Assembly (NCBI RefSeq): GCF_001570605.1
Contig: NZ_BBXG01000010.1
Span: 161,176-225,175, forward strand
Origin: Herbidospora cretacea
GTDB lineage: Bacteria > Actinomycetota > Actinomycetes > Streptosporangiales > Streptosporangiaceae
Direction of reading: 5' to 3'
Length of the DNA: 64,000 bases
This document shows positions 1 through 8,712 of this stretch, in pieces (within the stretch, counting starts at the first letter, position 1; each line of letters starts with the position of its first letter). A model generated the notes under the pieces. That model saw only the letters and a program-made list of their open reading frames with translations. It was not told the origin of the DNA and did not search any database. A program made the position numbers and the translations under genes.

Positions 1-2838
1 ATCATGATTCCGACCGTCGCCGCGGTCGTTCTCGGCGCCATGCGCGTCATCAGCGCGGTTACCAGTGCCGCGGAATATCAGCGAGTGAGTGATATCGCAG
101 CGTTCACCGGAACGCTTGGTGAGCTCGTCCATGAGCTCGAACTGGAACAGAGTTTGACTAGCCGGTACGCATCCGGCAATCGCACCAATGAGTCCGAACT
201 TAACCTGATCGACGCACAACAGGCCAAAGTGGACTTAGCTGCGGAGAAAGTGCAGGACCGCGTCCCCGAGATCGCGGATTCGCTCGGTGACCTCGGCAAG
301 GAGAAACTGACCCGGGTCGACGGCCGGCTCAGCGAACTGCCCAACCTCCGCGAGGTCACCGTCAAGTCCGACCTCCTGGCGCTGCCGACGATCGAGAAGT
401 ACTCCCTCGTCATCGGCGACCTCCTGCGCTTCTACGAAGAGGTCGCCCAGGGCGGCACGGACGAGGCCATCGACGGCACCAGCACCGCGATGACCGCGCT
501 GGCCCGCGCCAAGCACGAGCAGTCGACCATGCGAAGCCTGCTCGACGTCGGCATCAAGAAGCGCAGCTTCACCCCCAACGAGCTCGACGCCCTGACCGCC
601 GCGCGCAAGCGGTTCGAGAGCGAGATCAGCGCGTTCCGGCTCGCGGCCACCCCGGCCGAACGCCAGCTCTACGCCGACACGGTGACCGGCTCCCAGATCG
701 ACCAGGCCGAGTTCCTGCGGGGCTCGGCCATGGAGCGCATCCGCCTCGACCGGCAGATCGTCAACCTCGACGGCACCCCCGGCGACGACTCGAAGGTGTG
801 GTTCGAGGCCAGCAGCTTCGGCATCAACCGCATGTACGAGGTCGAGAAGGCCCTGGACAAGTCGATCATCGACCAGGCCGACGCGCTGGCCGCGTCCGAC
901 CAGCGCGGCGCCCTCGTCAACATCCTGATCGTCGTGGTCATCCTGGCGCTGGTGCTGCTCATCACCACCGGGATGGCGCGCTCGCTGACCACGCCGCTGC
1001 GCCGGCTGCGGTCGGAGGCGCTGGAGATCGCCGGGCACCGGCTGCCCGACCTCGTCCAGCGGCTGCGTGAGACCGACGCCTCCGCCCAGGACTCCCCGCC
1101 GCACGTCGCCCCCATCGGCGTCAGCGGCGCCGACGAGATCGGTGAAGTGGCGCGGGCCTTCGACGAGGTCCACCGCGAGGCGGTCCGGCTGGCCGGCGAC
1201 GAGTCCCGGCTGCGCAGCAACATCAGCGCGATGTTCGTCAACCTCTCCCGCCGCACCCAGACGCTGGTGGAACGCCAGATCGCCCTGATCGACGGCCTGG
1301 AGCAGGGTGAGCAGGACGAGGCGCGGCTGGGCAACCTGTTCAAGCTCGACCACCTCGCGACGCGCATGCGCCGCAACTCGGAGAACCTCCTGGTCCTCGC
1401 GGGCCAGGAGCCCGCCCGCCGGTGGAGCCAGCCGGTGGAGGTCACCGACGTCGTGCGCGCCTCCCTGTCGGAGGTCGAGGGCTACGAACGCGTCGTCATC
1501 AACGTGCCCGGCGAGGTCTCGCTGGCCGGTCAGGCCGTCAACGACGTCATCCACCTGCTCGCCGAGCTGGTGGAGAACGCCATCTCCTTCTCCGCGCGCG
1601 ACACCCGCGTCATCGTCTCGGGCAACCGGATCGACGGCGGGGGAGTGATGGTGTCGGTGACCGACTCCGGCATCGGCATGAACCCCGACGAGATCGGCGC
1701 CACGAACTGGCGGCTGGCCAACCCGCCGGTCGTCGACGTGTCGGTGTCCCGCCGCATGGGCCTGTTCGTGGTCGGCCGGCTCGCGCTGCGCAACGGCATC
1801 CGCGTGCAGATAAGGAATCACGACGGCGGCGGCCTCACCGCGATGGTGCTGCTGCCCGAATCGCTGATCGCCTCCGCGCCCAACGCGGTGCAGCAGTCCC
1901 AGCACTACAACACCGGCGGGTACGCCCCCACCTGGTCCCCCAAGGCCCAGATGACCCAGGGGCCCGCGGACACCACCGGCGGCTGGGGCGCGCCGCAGCT
2001 CGGCGCGCCGGGCGCACGGCCCGCGCTGCCCTCACCGGGTCCGCTCGGCCCGTCGACGGGGCCCTACCAGAGCCCGTCCCCGGCGCCCGTCCAGCACACG
2101 GGCCCGCATTACGCGGCCCCGCAGCACACCGGACCCCAGCACACGGGTCCCCAGCAGCACATCGGCCAGCAGCACACCGGTCCGCAGCACACCGGTCCGC
2201 AGCACATGGGCCAGCAGCACACGGGCCCGCAGAACTCGCTGTTCGGACCGCCTCCCCGGCAGCAGGCCCCCCTCCAGGGGCCGAACGGCGCGCCCGGCGG
2301 GCAGCCGCCCACCATGTTCGGGCCGCCGCCGCCGATGCAGCAGCAGCCCGGCGGGCCGCTGCCCCGGCGCAGGTTCGACTCGGCGCTGGGCGGCCTCTCG
2401 GGGCTGTCCGAAAGGGACGCCGACGTCACCGGCCCGCTGCCGGCCGTCAGGGAACCGGCGGGACAGGACCGTCCCGAGGAGTTCCTGCCGATCTTCGCCT
2501 CGGTGGAGTCCGCGTGGTTCAAGAAGCCCGAGGACGACACCAAGGTCGAGGAGGTCTGGAAGGAGTCGAAGGCCGACTCCGCGTGGGGCGTCGCCGCCCA
2601 GCAGCCCCAGTTCGAGGCCAGCACCTCAGCCGGCCTGCCCAAGCGCGTACCCAAGGCCAACCTGGTTCCCGGCTCCGCCGAGCCGAACCGGCAGGCGGCC
2701 GTGTCACCCCCGCCGTCCCTCTCTCCCGACCGCGCCAGAAGCCGGCTCTCCAGCCTCCAACACGGAGTACGCCAGGGCCGTGCCGTGGCCCGGGGTGAGA
2801 TCAGCGAGGACGAGGGTTACTCAGGAAGAGGGGAATGA
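1..2838 (+). CDS. cvnA: Conservon sensor, histidine-kinase-like (CvnA), 5' end missing
   Basis: Membrane sensor with a kinase-like ATPase domain, first gene of a four-gene conservon. The frame is open to the window edge and the first visible residues are hydrophobic, so the true start and most of the first membrane helix lie upstream. Numbering from the Met at position 4: nitrate-sensor-like extracellular region about 25-300, second membrane helix about 302-323, HAMP-like segment, then HATPase (N-box Glu524-Asn525, DSGIGM at 554-559). No clear phosphoacceptor His box is seen, as is usual for CvnA. The last ~300 residues are Pro/Gln/Gly-rich and likely disordered, with HTGPQ repeats. Its stop overlaps the next start (ATGA). 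In Streptomyces, CvnA-D form a membrane complex likened to G-protein-coupled signalling. Confidence 0.88.
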   Translation: MMIPTVAAVVLGAMRVISAVTSAAEYQRVSDIAAFTGTLGELVHELELEQSLTSRYASGNRTNESELNLIDAQQAKVDLAAEKVQDRVPEIADSLGDLGKEKLTRVDGRLSELPNLREVTVKSDLLALPTIEKYSLVIGDLLRFYEEVAQGGTDEAIDGTSTAMTALARAKHEQSTMRSLLDVGIKKRSFTPNELDALTAARKRFESEISAFRLAATPAERQLYADTVTGSQIDQAEFLRGSAMERIRLDRQIVNLDGTPGDDSKVWFEASSFGINRMYEVEKALDKSIIDQADALAASDQRGALVNILIVVVILALVLLITTGMARSLTTPLRRLRSEALEIAGHRLPDLVQRLRETDASAQDSPPHVAPIGVSGADEIGEVARAFDEVHREAVRLAGDESRLRSNISAMFVNLSRRTQTLVERQIALIDGLEQGEQDEARLGNLFKLDHLATRMRRNSENLLVLAGQEPARRWSQPVEVTDVVRASLSEVEGYERVVINVPGEVSLAGQAVNDVIHLLAELVENAISFSARDTRVIVSGNRIDGGGVMVSVTDSGIGMNPDEIGATNWRLANPPVVDVSVSRRMGLFVVGRLALRNGIRVQIRNHDGGGLTAMVLLPESLIASAPNAVQQSQHYNTGGYAPTWSPKAQMTQGPADTTGGWGAPQLGAPGARPALPSPGPLGPSTGPYQSPSPAPVQHTGPHYAAPQHTGPQHTGPQQHIGQQHTGPQHTGPQHMGQQHTGPQNSLFGPPPRQQAPLQGPNGAPGGQPPTMFGPPPPMQQQPGGPLPRRRFDSALGGLSGLSERDADVTGPLPAVREPAGQDRPEEFLPIFASVESAWFKKPEDDTKVEEVWKESKADSAWGVAAQQPQFEASTSAGLPKRVPKANLVPGSAEPNRQAAVSPPPSLSPDRARSRLSSLQHGVRQGRAVARGEISEDEGYSGRGE
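2094..2232 (+). repeat. HTGPQ-type peptide repeat in the CvnA tail
   Basis: About nine short in-frame units of the type H-T/M/I-G-P/Q-Q (residues ~697-743) in the disordered cytoplasmic tail. The DNA is a run of near-identical 12-15-bp units, so copy number can change by slippage. Confidence 0.8.
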
Positions 2839-3269
2839 CCAGCGTGAGAGAGATGAGCCAGGCCGCCAGAGGCATCAACTGGCTGATCAACGACTTCGTC
2901 CTGTCGGTGCCGGGCGTCGCCCACACCGTCGTCGTGTCGGCCGACGGCCTGCCGTTGGCCTACTCGGACGGTTTCCCGAAGGACCGCGCCGACCAGCTCG
3001 CGGCGGTCGCGGCCGGGCTCATCTCGCTCACCCAGGGCGCGTCCCGGGTGTTCGAGGGCGGCCCGGTCACCCAGACCGTCGTGGAGATGCAGCGGGGCCT
3101 GCTGCTGATCATGTCGATCAGCGACGGCTCCTGCCTCTCCGTGCTCGCGGCGGCCGACGCCGACCTGGGGCTGGTGGCGTACCAGATGACGCTGTTCGTC
3201 GAGCGTGCCGGTCAGGTGCTCACTCCCGCGGTCAGGGCCGAACTCCAGGCCTCCAACCCGAGGAGATGA
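2835..3269 (+). CDS. cvnB: Roadblock/LC7 domain protein (CvnB)
   Basis: A 144-residue single-domain roadblock/LC7 protein. The family binds small GTPases and acts as scaffold or GTPase-activating partner; here the likely partner is the GTPase two genes downstream. The sequence shows the usual pattern of a helix (INWLINDFV), a beta-sheet core around VVSADGLPLAY and a C-terminal amphipathic helix. The ATG overlaps the stop of the sensor gene and the stop overlaps the region of the next start, indicating translational coupling. Predicted cytoplasmic and membrane-associated through CvnA. Confidence 0.92.
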   Translation: MTSVREMSQAARGINWLINDFVLSVPGVAHTVVVSADGLPLAYSDGFPKDRADQLAAVAAGLISLTQGASRVFEGGPVTQTVVEMQRGLLLIMSISDGSCLSVLAAADADLGLVAYQMTLFVERAGQVLTPAVRAELQASNPRR

Positions 3270-3271
3270 CC

Positions 3272-3667
3272 ATGGACTCGTGGGGGCCGCCGCCCTACGG
3301 GGGCGGCCAGCCGCCACCGCGGCCAGCCGAGCCGGCGTCGCCGGTCCGCCCGTTCACCGTCACCGGCGGCCGGACGACGCCACGCATGCAGCTCGCGCTG
3401 GAGGCGCTGGTGTCGTCGGCCACCTCGCTGCAGCACGACCTGTCCCAGCGGCCGCCGGAGTACCGGGCGATCAGCTCCCTGTGCCGTCAGGTGCGGTCGG
3501 TGGCGGAGGTGTCGGCGCTGCTGCACATCCCGCTCGGGGTGATCCGCGTAGTGATCGCGGACATGGTCGCCGAGGGCCTGGTGCACGTGCACCAGCCGCA
3601 GTTGGACGCCGGGATGCCAGATTTGGGCTTGTTGGAAAGGGTTCTCAGTGGACTTCGACGTCTATAG
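3272..3667 (+). CDS. cvnC: DUF742 protein (CvnC)
   Basis: Third conservon component, about 131 residues: a Pro/Gly-rich N-terminus followed by a DUF742 domain with a winged-helix-like core (ALLHIPLGVIRVVIADMV). It is thought to be an adaptor in the conservon complex. Two in-frame starts exist, at 3266 (ATGA overlap with cvnB) and 3272. I prefer 3272 because AGGAG at 3261-3265 lies six bases upstream of it. The 3' end overlaps the GTPase gene by 20 bases. Confidence 0.88.
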   Translation: MDSWGPPPYGGGQPPPRPAEPASPVRPFTVTGGRTTPRMQLALEALVSSATSLQHDLSQRPPEYRAISSLCRQVRSVAEVSALLHIPLGVIRVVIADMVAEGLVHVHQPQLDAGMPDLGLLERVLSGLRRL

Positions 3668-4247
3668 CCACGGCGGCGGCGCGAGCCGCGGCCTGACCTC
3701 GACGAAGATCGTCGTTGCGGGTGGCTTCGGGGTGGGCAAGACCACCTTCGTCGGGGCGGTCTCCGAGATCGTCCCGTTGACGACCGAGGCGGTGATGACC
3801 GACGCCTCCAAGGACATCGACGACGCGAGCCTGACGCCCAACAAGACCACGACCACGGTGGCCATGGACTTCGGGCGGGTGTCCCTGGACGAGGACCTGA
3901 TCCTCTACCTGTTCGGCACGCCCGGTCAGCACCGTTTCTGGTTCATGTGGGATGATCTTGTACGGGGTGCGATCGGCGCCATCGTCCTGGTGGACACCCG
4001 GCGGTTGGCCGACAGCTTCCCCGCGGTCGATTATTTCGAGGAGGCGCGCCTCCCGTTCATTGTGGGCATCAACGGCTTCGACGGCCGCTACCCCCATGCC
4101 GAGGACGAGATCAGGGAGGCCCTCACCCTCTCCGCCCACGTCCCGCTCGTCCGCACGGACGCCAGGTCCCGCGAATCGGTGAAGACCGCCCTCATCACGC
4201 TGGTGGAGCACGCCCTCACCTCGCGTGTGGGCGGCCCTCGCTGGTGA
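3648..4247 (+). CDS. cvnD: Conservon GTPase (CvnD)
   Basis: Small Ras-like GTPase of 199 residues. G1/P-loop GGFGVGKTT is at 25-33, a switch-like NKTTTTVAMDFG follows, the G3-type GTPGQHRF is at 90-97, and GINGFDGRY replaces the classical NKxD. This is the standard ATP/GTP-binding member of conservons and probably the output switch of the complex. The GTG start overlaps the end of cvnC and GGAAAGG at 3634-3640 is the ribosome site. It closes the operon; ffh starts 70 bases later and probably belongs to another unit. Confidence 0.92.
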   Translation: MDFDVYSHGGGASRGLTSTKIVVAGGFGVGKTTFVGAVSEIVPLTTEAVMTDASKDIDDASLTPNKTTTTVAMDFGRVSLDEDLILYLFGTPGQHRFWFMWDDLVRGAIGAIVLVDTRRLADSFPAVDYFEEARLPFIVGINGFDGRYPHAEDEIREALTLSAHVPLVRTDARSRESVKTALITLVEHALTSRVGGPRW

Positions 4248-4317
4248 GCGGATAGGCTTGGGAGGCCGGGGGTAGTCCCCTGATCCACGACGATTCCCTT
4301 CGAGGCTGGCCAATCAC

Positions 4318-5859
4318 GTGTTCGAGACGCTTTCCGACCGGCTGACTTCGGTCTTCTCCTCACTCCGGTCCAAGGGCAGGCTTTCCGACGCCGACATCGA
4401 CGCGACCTGCCGTGAGATCCGCATCGCCCTGCTCGAGGCAGACGTCGCGCTGCCGGTGGTCAAGGACTTCGTGGCCCACGTCAAGGAGCGGGCCCGGGGG
4501 GTCGAGGTCTCCCAGGCGCTGAACCCGGCGCAGCAGGTCGTGAAGATCGTCAACGACGAGCTGATCGAGATCCTCGGCGGCGAGACCCGCCGCCTGCGCC
4601 TGGCCAAGACCCCGCCGACGGTCATCATGCTGGCCGGCCTCCAGGGCGCCGGTAAGACCACCCTGGCCGGCAAGCTGGCCCGCTGGCTGCGCGACCAGAA
4701 CCACGCGCCGCTGCTGGTGGCCTGTGACCTCCAGCGCCCCAACGCGGTCCAGCAGCTCTCGGTCATGGCCGAGCGCGCCGGTGTCGCCGTCTACGCGCCC
4801 CAGCCGGGCAACGGCGTCGGCGATCCGGTCGAGGTGGCCCGCCAGTCGATCGACCACGCCCGCCGCCAGCAGCACGACGTCGTCATCATCGACACCGCCG
4901 GCCGCCTGGGCATCGACCAGGAGCTGATGGCCCAGGCCGCCCACATCCGCGACGCGGTCAGCCCCGACGAGGTGCTGTTCGTCGTCGACGCCATGATCGG
5001 CCAGGACGCCGTGACCACGGCCCAGGCGTTCATGGACGGGGTCGGCTTCGACGGCGTCGTGCTCACCAAGCTCGACGGCGACGCCCGGGGCGGCGCCGCC
5101 CTGTCGGTGCGCCACATCACCGGCCGCCCGATCATGTTCGCGTCCACCGGTGAGAAGCTCGAGGACTTCGACGCCTTCCACCCCGACCGCATGGCGGGCC
5201 GGATCCTCGACATGGGTGACATCCTCACCCTGATCGAGCAGGCGCAGCGGACGTTCGACGAGGCCGAGGCCGCCAAGATGGCCGGCAAGCTGGCCTCGGG
5301 CGACGACTTCACCCTCGACGACTTCCTTGAGCAGATGATGATGGTCCGCAAGATGGGCCCCATCAAGAACCTGCTCGGCATGATGCCCGGCATGGGGCAG
5401 ATGCGCGACCAGATCAACCAGGTCGACGACAAGGACCTCGACCGGGTCGCGGCCATCATCCGCTCGATGACCCCGGGCGAGCGCGCCGAGCCGAAGATGA
5501 TCAACGGTTCACGCCGGGCCCGCATCGCCCGCGGTTCGGGGGTGAGCGTCACCGAGGTCAACAACCTGGTGACCCGCTTCTTCGAGGCGCAGAAGATGAT
5601 GAAGCGCATGTCGCAGGGCATGGGCATCCCGGGCATGCCGGGCGGCAAGCGCAACCAGAAGCAGGCCAAGCCGAAGAAGGGCCGGCGCGTGAGCGGCGAC
5701 CCGCGCAAGGCCGGCCTGGCCAAGGAGCCCGCCGCCGACACACCGGTCAAGCCGGCGGGCGGCATGCTGGGCAACCTCACGCCGGGCAAGCTGCCCAAGG
5801 GGCTGGAGCTGCCGCCGGGGTTCGACCCGTCGAAGTTCAACCTGCCCGGGCAGAAGTAG
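4318..5859 (+). CDS. ffh: Signal recognition particle protein Ffh
   Basis: SRP54-type GTPase, 513 residues, that binds signal sequences and 4.5S RNA and hands ribosomes to FtsY. N domain 1-95; G domain with P-loop GLQGAGKTT (107-115), DTAGR (192-196) and TKLDGDARGG (250-259); M domain from ~325 with Met-rich stretches such as MMMVRKMGPIKN and KMMKRMSQGMG. The GTG start gives the standard N-terminus MFETLSDRL. A basic and then Pro/Gly-rich tail after ~440 is common in actinobacteria. It heads the conserved ffh-rpsP-khpA-rimM-trmD-rplS block. Confidence 0.98.
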   Translation: MFETLSDRLTSVFSSLRSKGRLSDADIDATCREIRIALLEADVALPVVKDFVAHVKERARGVEVSQALNPAQQVVKIVNDELIEILGGETRRLRLAKTPPTVIMLAGLQGAGKTTLAGKLARWLRDQNHAPLLVACDLQRPNAVQQLSVMAERAGVAVYAPQPGNGVGDPVEVARQSIDHARRQQHDVVIIDTAGRLGIDQELMAQAAHIRDAVSPDEVLFVVDAMIGQDAVTTAQAFMDGVGFDGVVLTKLDGDARGGAALSVRHITGRPIMFASTGEKLEDFDAFHPDRMAGRILDMGDILTLIEQAQRTFDEAEAAKMAGKLASGDDFTLDDFLEQMMMVRKMGPIKNLLGMMPGMGQMRDQINQVDDKDLDRVAAIIRSMTPGERAEPKMINGSRRARIARGSGVSVTEVNNLVTRFFEAQKMMKRMSQGMGIPGMPGGKRNQKQAKPKKGRRVSGDPRKAGLAKEPAADTPVKPAGGMLGNLTPGKLPKGLELPPGFDPSKFNLPGQK

Positions 5860-6016
5860 CCGCTTCGATCTGGCAGAATGTCATGTTGGAACATCGTGGT
5901 CCGGCGGGCGCCCTCTAATCCCCGCGTTCCGCGCCTGTCCCTGGAGTGGCCGCCACCTCGTGCCCCACTCGATGTGACGCCGCTCATCCATTTTTGAAGC
6001 AGGAGAGACCACACCC

Positions 6017-6463
6017 GTGGCAGTCAAGATCAAGCTCAAGCGGCTCGGCATGATCCGCAACCCGCAGTACCGCATCGTCGTCGCCGACAGCCGCACCAAG
6101 CGTGACGGCCGTGCGATCGAGGAGATCGGGCTCTACCACCCGAAGGAGCACCCCTCGCGCATCGAGGTCGACTCCGAGCGGGCGCAGTACTGGCTGGGCG
6201 TCGGCGCGCAGCCGACCGACCCGGTCATGAAGCTGTTCAAGCTGACCGGTGACTGGCAGAAGTTCAAGGGCGAGGCCGCCCCTGCTCCGCTGCTCGTCGC
6301 CGAGCCGCCGGCCGACCGTCACGCCGCCTACGAGGCCGCCGCCAAGGAGGCCCTGTCGAGCGACACCGGCGCCGCCACCACGCCGCGGAAGAAGAAGGCC
6401 GAGCCCAAGGCCGAGACCGCCACCGAGGCGCCCGCCGAGCCCACCTCGGAAACCGAGGCCTGA
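6017..6463 (+). CDS. rpsP: 30S ribosomal protein S16
   Basis: S16 assembles early into the 30S body. The core (1-85) is canonical, beginning [11 protein letters not shown] and including [12 protein letters not shown]. Residues ~90-148 are an Ala/Glu/Lys-rich extension ending in an acidic tail, typical of actinobacterial S16 and longer than the ~80-residue E. coli protein. GTG start with AGGAGAG at 6001-6007. The khpA start follows the stop by one base, so the two are probably translated together. Confidence 0.97.
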   Translation: MAVKIKLKRLGMIRNPQYRIVVADSRTKRDGRAIEEIGLYHPKEHPSRIEVDSERAQYWLGVGAQPTDPVMKLFKLTGDWQKFKGEAAPAPLLVAEPPADRHAAYEAAAKEALSSDTGAATTPRKKKAEPKAETATEAPAEPTSETEA

Positions 6464-6464
6464 C

Positions 6465-6710
6465 ATGCTCGAGGAGGCCCTCGAGCACCTGGTTAAGGGC
6501 ATCGTCGAGCATCCCGACGAGGTCCGCGTTCGCGCGCGGAAGATCCGCACCGGGCGAGTCCTGGAAGTGCGGGTCCATCCCGAAGACCTCGGCAAGGTCA
6601 TCGGCCGCGGGGGCCGCACGGCCAAGGCGTTGCGCACCGTCGTCAACGCCCTGTCCGACGGCAAGTACGTGCGGGTCGACCTGGTCGACCTGACCGAGGC
6701 CCGTTCCTGA
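6465..6710 (+). CDS. khpA: KH-domain RNA-binding protein KhpA
   Basis: An 81-residue single KH-domain protein (UPF0109/YlqC). The GxxG loop is visible in GKVIGRGGRTAKALR. Family members form KhpA/KhpB complexes that bind many RNAs. It sits between rpsP and rimM as in most Gram-positive bacteria. The ATG at 6465 directly follows the rpsP stop; a longer upstream reading in this frame exists but would overlap rpsP completely and is rejected. Confidence 0.95.
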   Translation: MLEEALEHLVKGIVEHPDEVRVRARKIRTGRVLEVRVHPEDLGKVIGRGGRTAKALRTVVNALSDGKYVRVDLVDLTEARS

Positions 6711-6734
6711 CCCTGCCGAAAGCAACAGCCCGTC

Positions 6735-6766
6735 ATCCCGGGAGACCGTCGTCGGTCTCCCGGGAT
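6735..6766 (+). terminator. Perfect 14-bp hairpin between khpA and rimM
   Basis: Left arm ATCCCGGGAGACCG (6735-6748), loop TCGT, right arm 6753-6766, no mismatch. Only a weak T-rich stretch follows (CGTCGTTTCT), so it may be a partial terminator, an mRNA stability element or an attenuator separating rpsP-khpA from rimM-trmD. Confidence 0.7.
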
Positions 6767-6787
6767 CGTCGTTTCTGGAGACTCCTT

Positions 6788-7300
6788 ATGCAGCTCGTCG
6801 TCGGCCGGATCGGCCGCCCCCACGGCGTCCGCGGCGAAGTGACCGTCGAGGTCCGCACCGACGAGCCGGGGGAGCGGTTCGCGCCCGGCACGCGGCTGAC
6901 CACCGACCCCGCCTCCCGGGGGCCGCTCACGGTCGAGCAGGCCCGCTGGCACAAGGGCATCCTGCTGCTGACCCTGGAGGGGGTCCACGGCCGCGAGGGC
7001 GCCGAGGCGCTGCGCGACACGATGCTCGTGATCGACTCCGCCGAAATCCCTCCCTCCGACGACCCCGACGAGTTCCACGACCACCAGCTCATCGGGCTGG
7101 CCGTGGTCTCCGCCGAGGGCGAGCCGCTGGGCGAGGTGTCCGACGTGCTGCACCACGGGCAGGACCTGCTGGTGGTGAAGCGCCCCGGCCGCGACGACGC
7201 CTACGTGCCGTTCGTGAAGGCGCTGGTCCCCGAGGTCGACGTGGCGGCCGGGCGGCTGGTCGTCACGGCGCCCCCCGGCCTCTTCGACCTCGACGCCTGA
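6788..7300 (+). CDS. rimM: Ribosome maturation factor RimM
   Basis: A 170-residue assembly factor that binds S19 and helps mature the 30S head. N-terminal RimM domain (VVGRIGRPHGVRGEVTV at 4-20) and C-terminal PRC-barrel domain (~95-168, with DHQLIGLAVV and DAYVPFVKALVPEVD). GGAG at 6777-6780 precedes the ATG. One base separates its stop from trmD, the usual rimM-trmD coupling. Confidence 0.97.
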   Translation: MQLVVGRIGRPHGVRGEVTVEVRTDEPGERFAPGTRLTTDPASRGPLTVEQARWHKGILLLTLEGVHGREGAEALRDTMLVIDSAEIPPSDDPDEFHDHQLIGLAVVSAEGEPLGEVSDVLHHGQDLLVVKRPGRDDAYVPFVKALVPEVDVAAGRLVVTAPPGLFDLDA

Positions 7301-7301
7301 C

Positions 7302-8072
7302 ATGCGCATCGACGTCATCTCGATCTTCCCCGAGTACTTCGCGCCCCTCGACGTCTCCCTGATGGGCAAGGCGCGCGCCAGGGGCATCCTCGACGTGCGC
7401 CTCCACCAGTTGCGGGAGTGGGCCCACGACGTGCACAAGACCGTCGACGACACCCCCTACGGGGGCGGGCCGGGCATGGTCATGAAGCCGGAGATCTGGG
7501 GCGCCGCCATCGACGACGTCGTCGGCTCCGGCGAGGGCCTGCCGCGGATGGTCGTGCCGACCCCGAGCGGGCGGCCGTTCACCCAGGCCGTGGCGCTGGA
7601 GTACGCCGCCGAGCCGTGGCTGCTGTTCGCGCCGGCCCGCTACGAGGGCATCGACAGCCGGGTCATGATCGAATACGGCTCCCGCCTGCGGCTCGACGAG
7701 GTCTCGATCGGCGACTACGTGCTGGCGGGGGGCGAGGCGGCCGTGCTGGTCATGGTGGAGGCCGTCGCCCGGCTGCTGCCCGGGGTCCTGGGGAACGCCG
7801 TCTCGGCCGTCGACGACTCGTTCGCGCCCGGGGACATGGAGAACCTGCTCGAAGGGCCGGTGTTCACCAAGCCGCCGGTCTGGCGCGACCACGCGGTGCC
7901 CGAGATCCTGCTCTCCGGCCACCACGGGAAGATCGCGCGCTGGCGCCGGGACGAGGCGCTGCGCCGCACCCTCCAGAAGCGGCCCGAGCTGATCGAGCGG
8001 GGCGAGCTGTCGGCCGCCGACCTCAGGGCGCTTGAGGCGTTTCGCGCCGACGGCGATCCTGTGGCAGACTGA
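7302..8072 (+). CDS. trmD: tRNA (guanine-N1)-methyltransferase TrmD
   Basis: SPOUT methyltransferase, 256 residues, that makes m1G37 in tRNAs with G36 and so prevents +1 frameshifting. The N-terminus MRIDVISIFPEYF is canonical; the trefoil-knot SAM site shows YEGIDSRV and SIGDYVLAGGEAA; the C-terminal anticodon-binding region includes LLSGHHGKIARWRRDEAL. Translationally linked to rimM; rplS follows after a 116-bp leader. Confidence 0.98.
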   Translation: MRIDVISIFPEYFAPLDVSLMGKARARGILDVRLHQLREWAHDVHKTVDDTPYGGGPGMVMKPEIWGAAIDDVVGSGEGLPRMVVPTPSGRPFTQAVALEYAAEPWLLFAPARYEGIDSRVMIEYGSRLRLDEVSIGDYVLAGGEAAVLVMVEAVARLLPGVLGNAVSAVDDSFAPGDMENLLEGPVFTKPPVWRDHAVPEILLSGHHGKIARWRRDEALRRTLQKRPELIERGELSAADLRALEAFRADGDPVAD

Positions 8073-8188
8073 AGCGCTGAATGCCTGCCGTTCGCAGGCT
8101 TGTCGTGCCCGCGTCCTTCTCGACGCCCCGCCTCGCAGGGGACGGACGGACCTCCGGGTGCTCTCTCAACTGATGAGGAACCTCAGTC
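8073..8188 (+). promoter_or_regulatory. rplS upstream leader with small hairpins
   Basis: 116 bp between trmD and rplS. It contains GCCTGC-CGTTC-GCAGGC (8083-8099) and further short GC-rich inverted repeats. Separate control of L19 through its mRNA leader is known in other phyla; whether this leader binds L19 is inference. Confidence 0.3.
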
Positions 8189-8551
8189 ATGCACACGCAG
8201 ATCCAGGCGCTCGAGAAGGCCGCCCTTCGCAGCGACATCCCGGCGTTCCGCCCGGGTGACACGCTCGAAGTCCACGTCCGCGTCATCGAGGGCAACCGCT
8301 CTCGTGTCCAGGTCTTCAAGGGCTTCGTGCTGCGCCGTCAGAACGGCGGTCTCCGTGAGACGTTCACCGTCCGCAAGATCAGCTACGGCGTCGGCGTCGA
8401 GCGTACCTTCCCCGTGCACAGCCCGGTGATCGAGAAGATCACGCTGGTGACCCGTGGCGACGTCCGCCGCGCCAAGCTCTACTACATGCGTGACCTGCGC
8501 GGCAAGGCCGCCCGCATCCGCGAGCGCCGCGACGCCCTGCCCGCGAAGTAA
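8189..8551 (+). CDS. rplS: 50S ribosomal protein L19
   Basis: A 120-residue L19 located at the 30S-50S interface. Canonical features: [16 protein letters not shown] near the N-terminus, [10 protein letters not shown], and the basic C-terminus [18 protein letters not shown]. Length is normal. It ends the ribosomal part of the block and is followed by a strong intrinsic terminator. Confidence 0.98.
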   Translation: MHTQIQALEKAALRSDIPAFRPGDTLEVHVRVIEGNRSRVQVFKGFVLRRQNGGLRETFTVRKISYGVGVERTFPVHSPVIEKITLVTRGDVRRAKLYYMRDLRGKAARIRERRDALPAK

Positions 8552-8567
8552 AGCGGCATATCACTGC

Positions 8568-8604
8568 AAGCCCGTGCCTGACCGGCACGGGCTTTCGCAG
8601 TTTT
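8568..8604 (+). terminator. Intrinsic terminator after rplS
   Basis: Perfect 11-bp stem AAGCCCGTGCC / GGCACGGGCTT (8568-8578 and 8584-8594), 5-nt loop, then TCGCAGTTTT. Confidence 0.85.
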
Positions 8605-8712
8605 GGGGACGGGAAGCCGAGTCGGCGACGTCGCGTACTGTGACCATGATTTAGGCTCGTCTAGGCGCGCGCCGGCGCGCCCGCATCTCTTGACTTCCCA
8701 GACCAGGACGGG

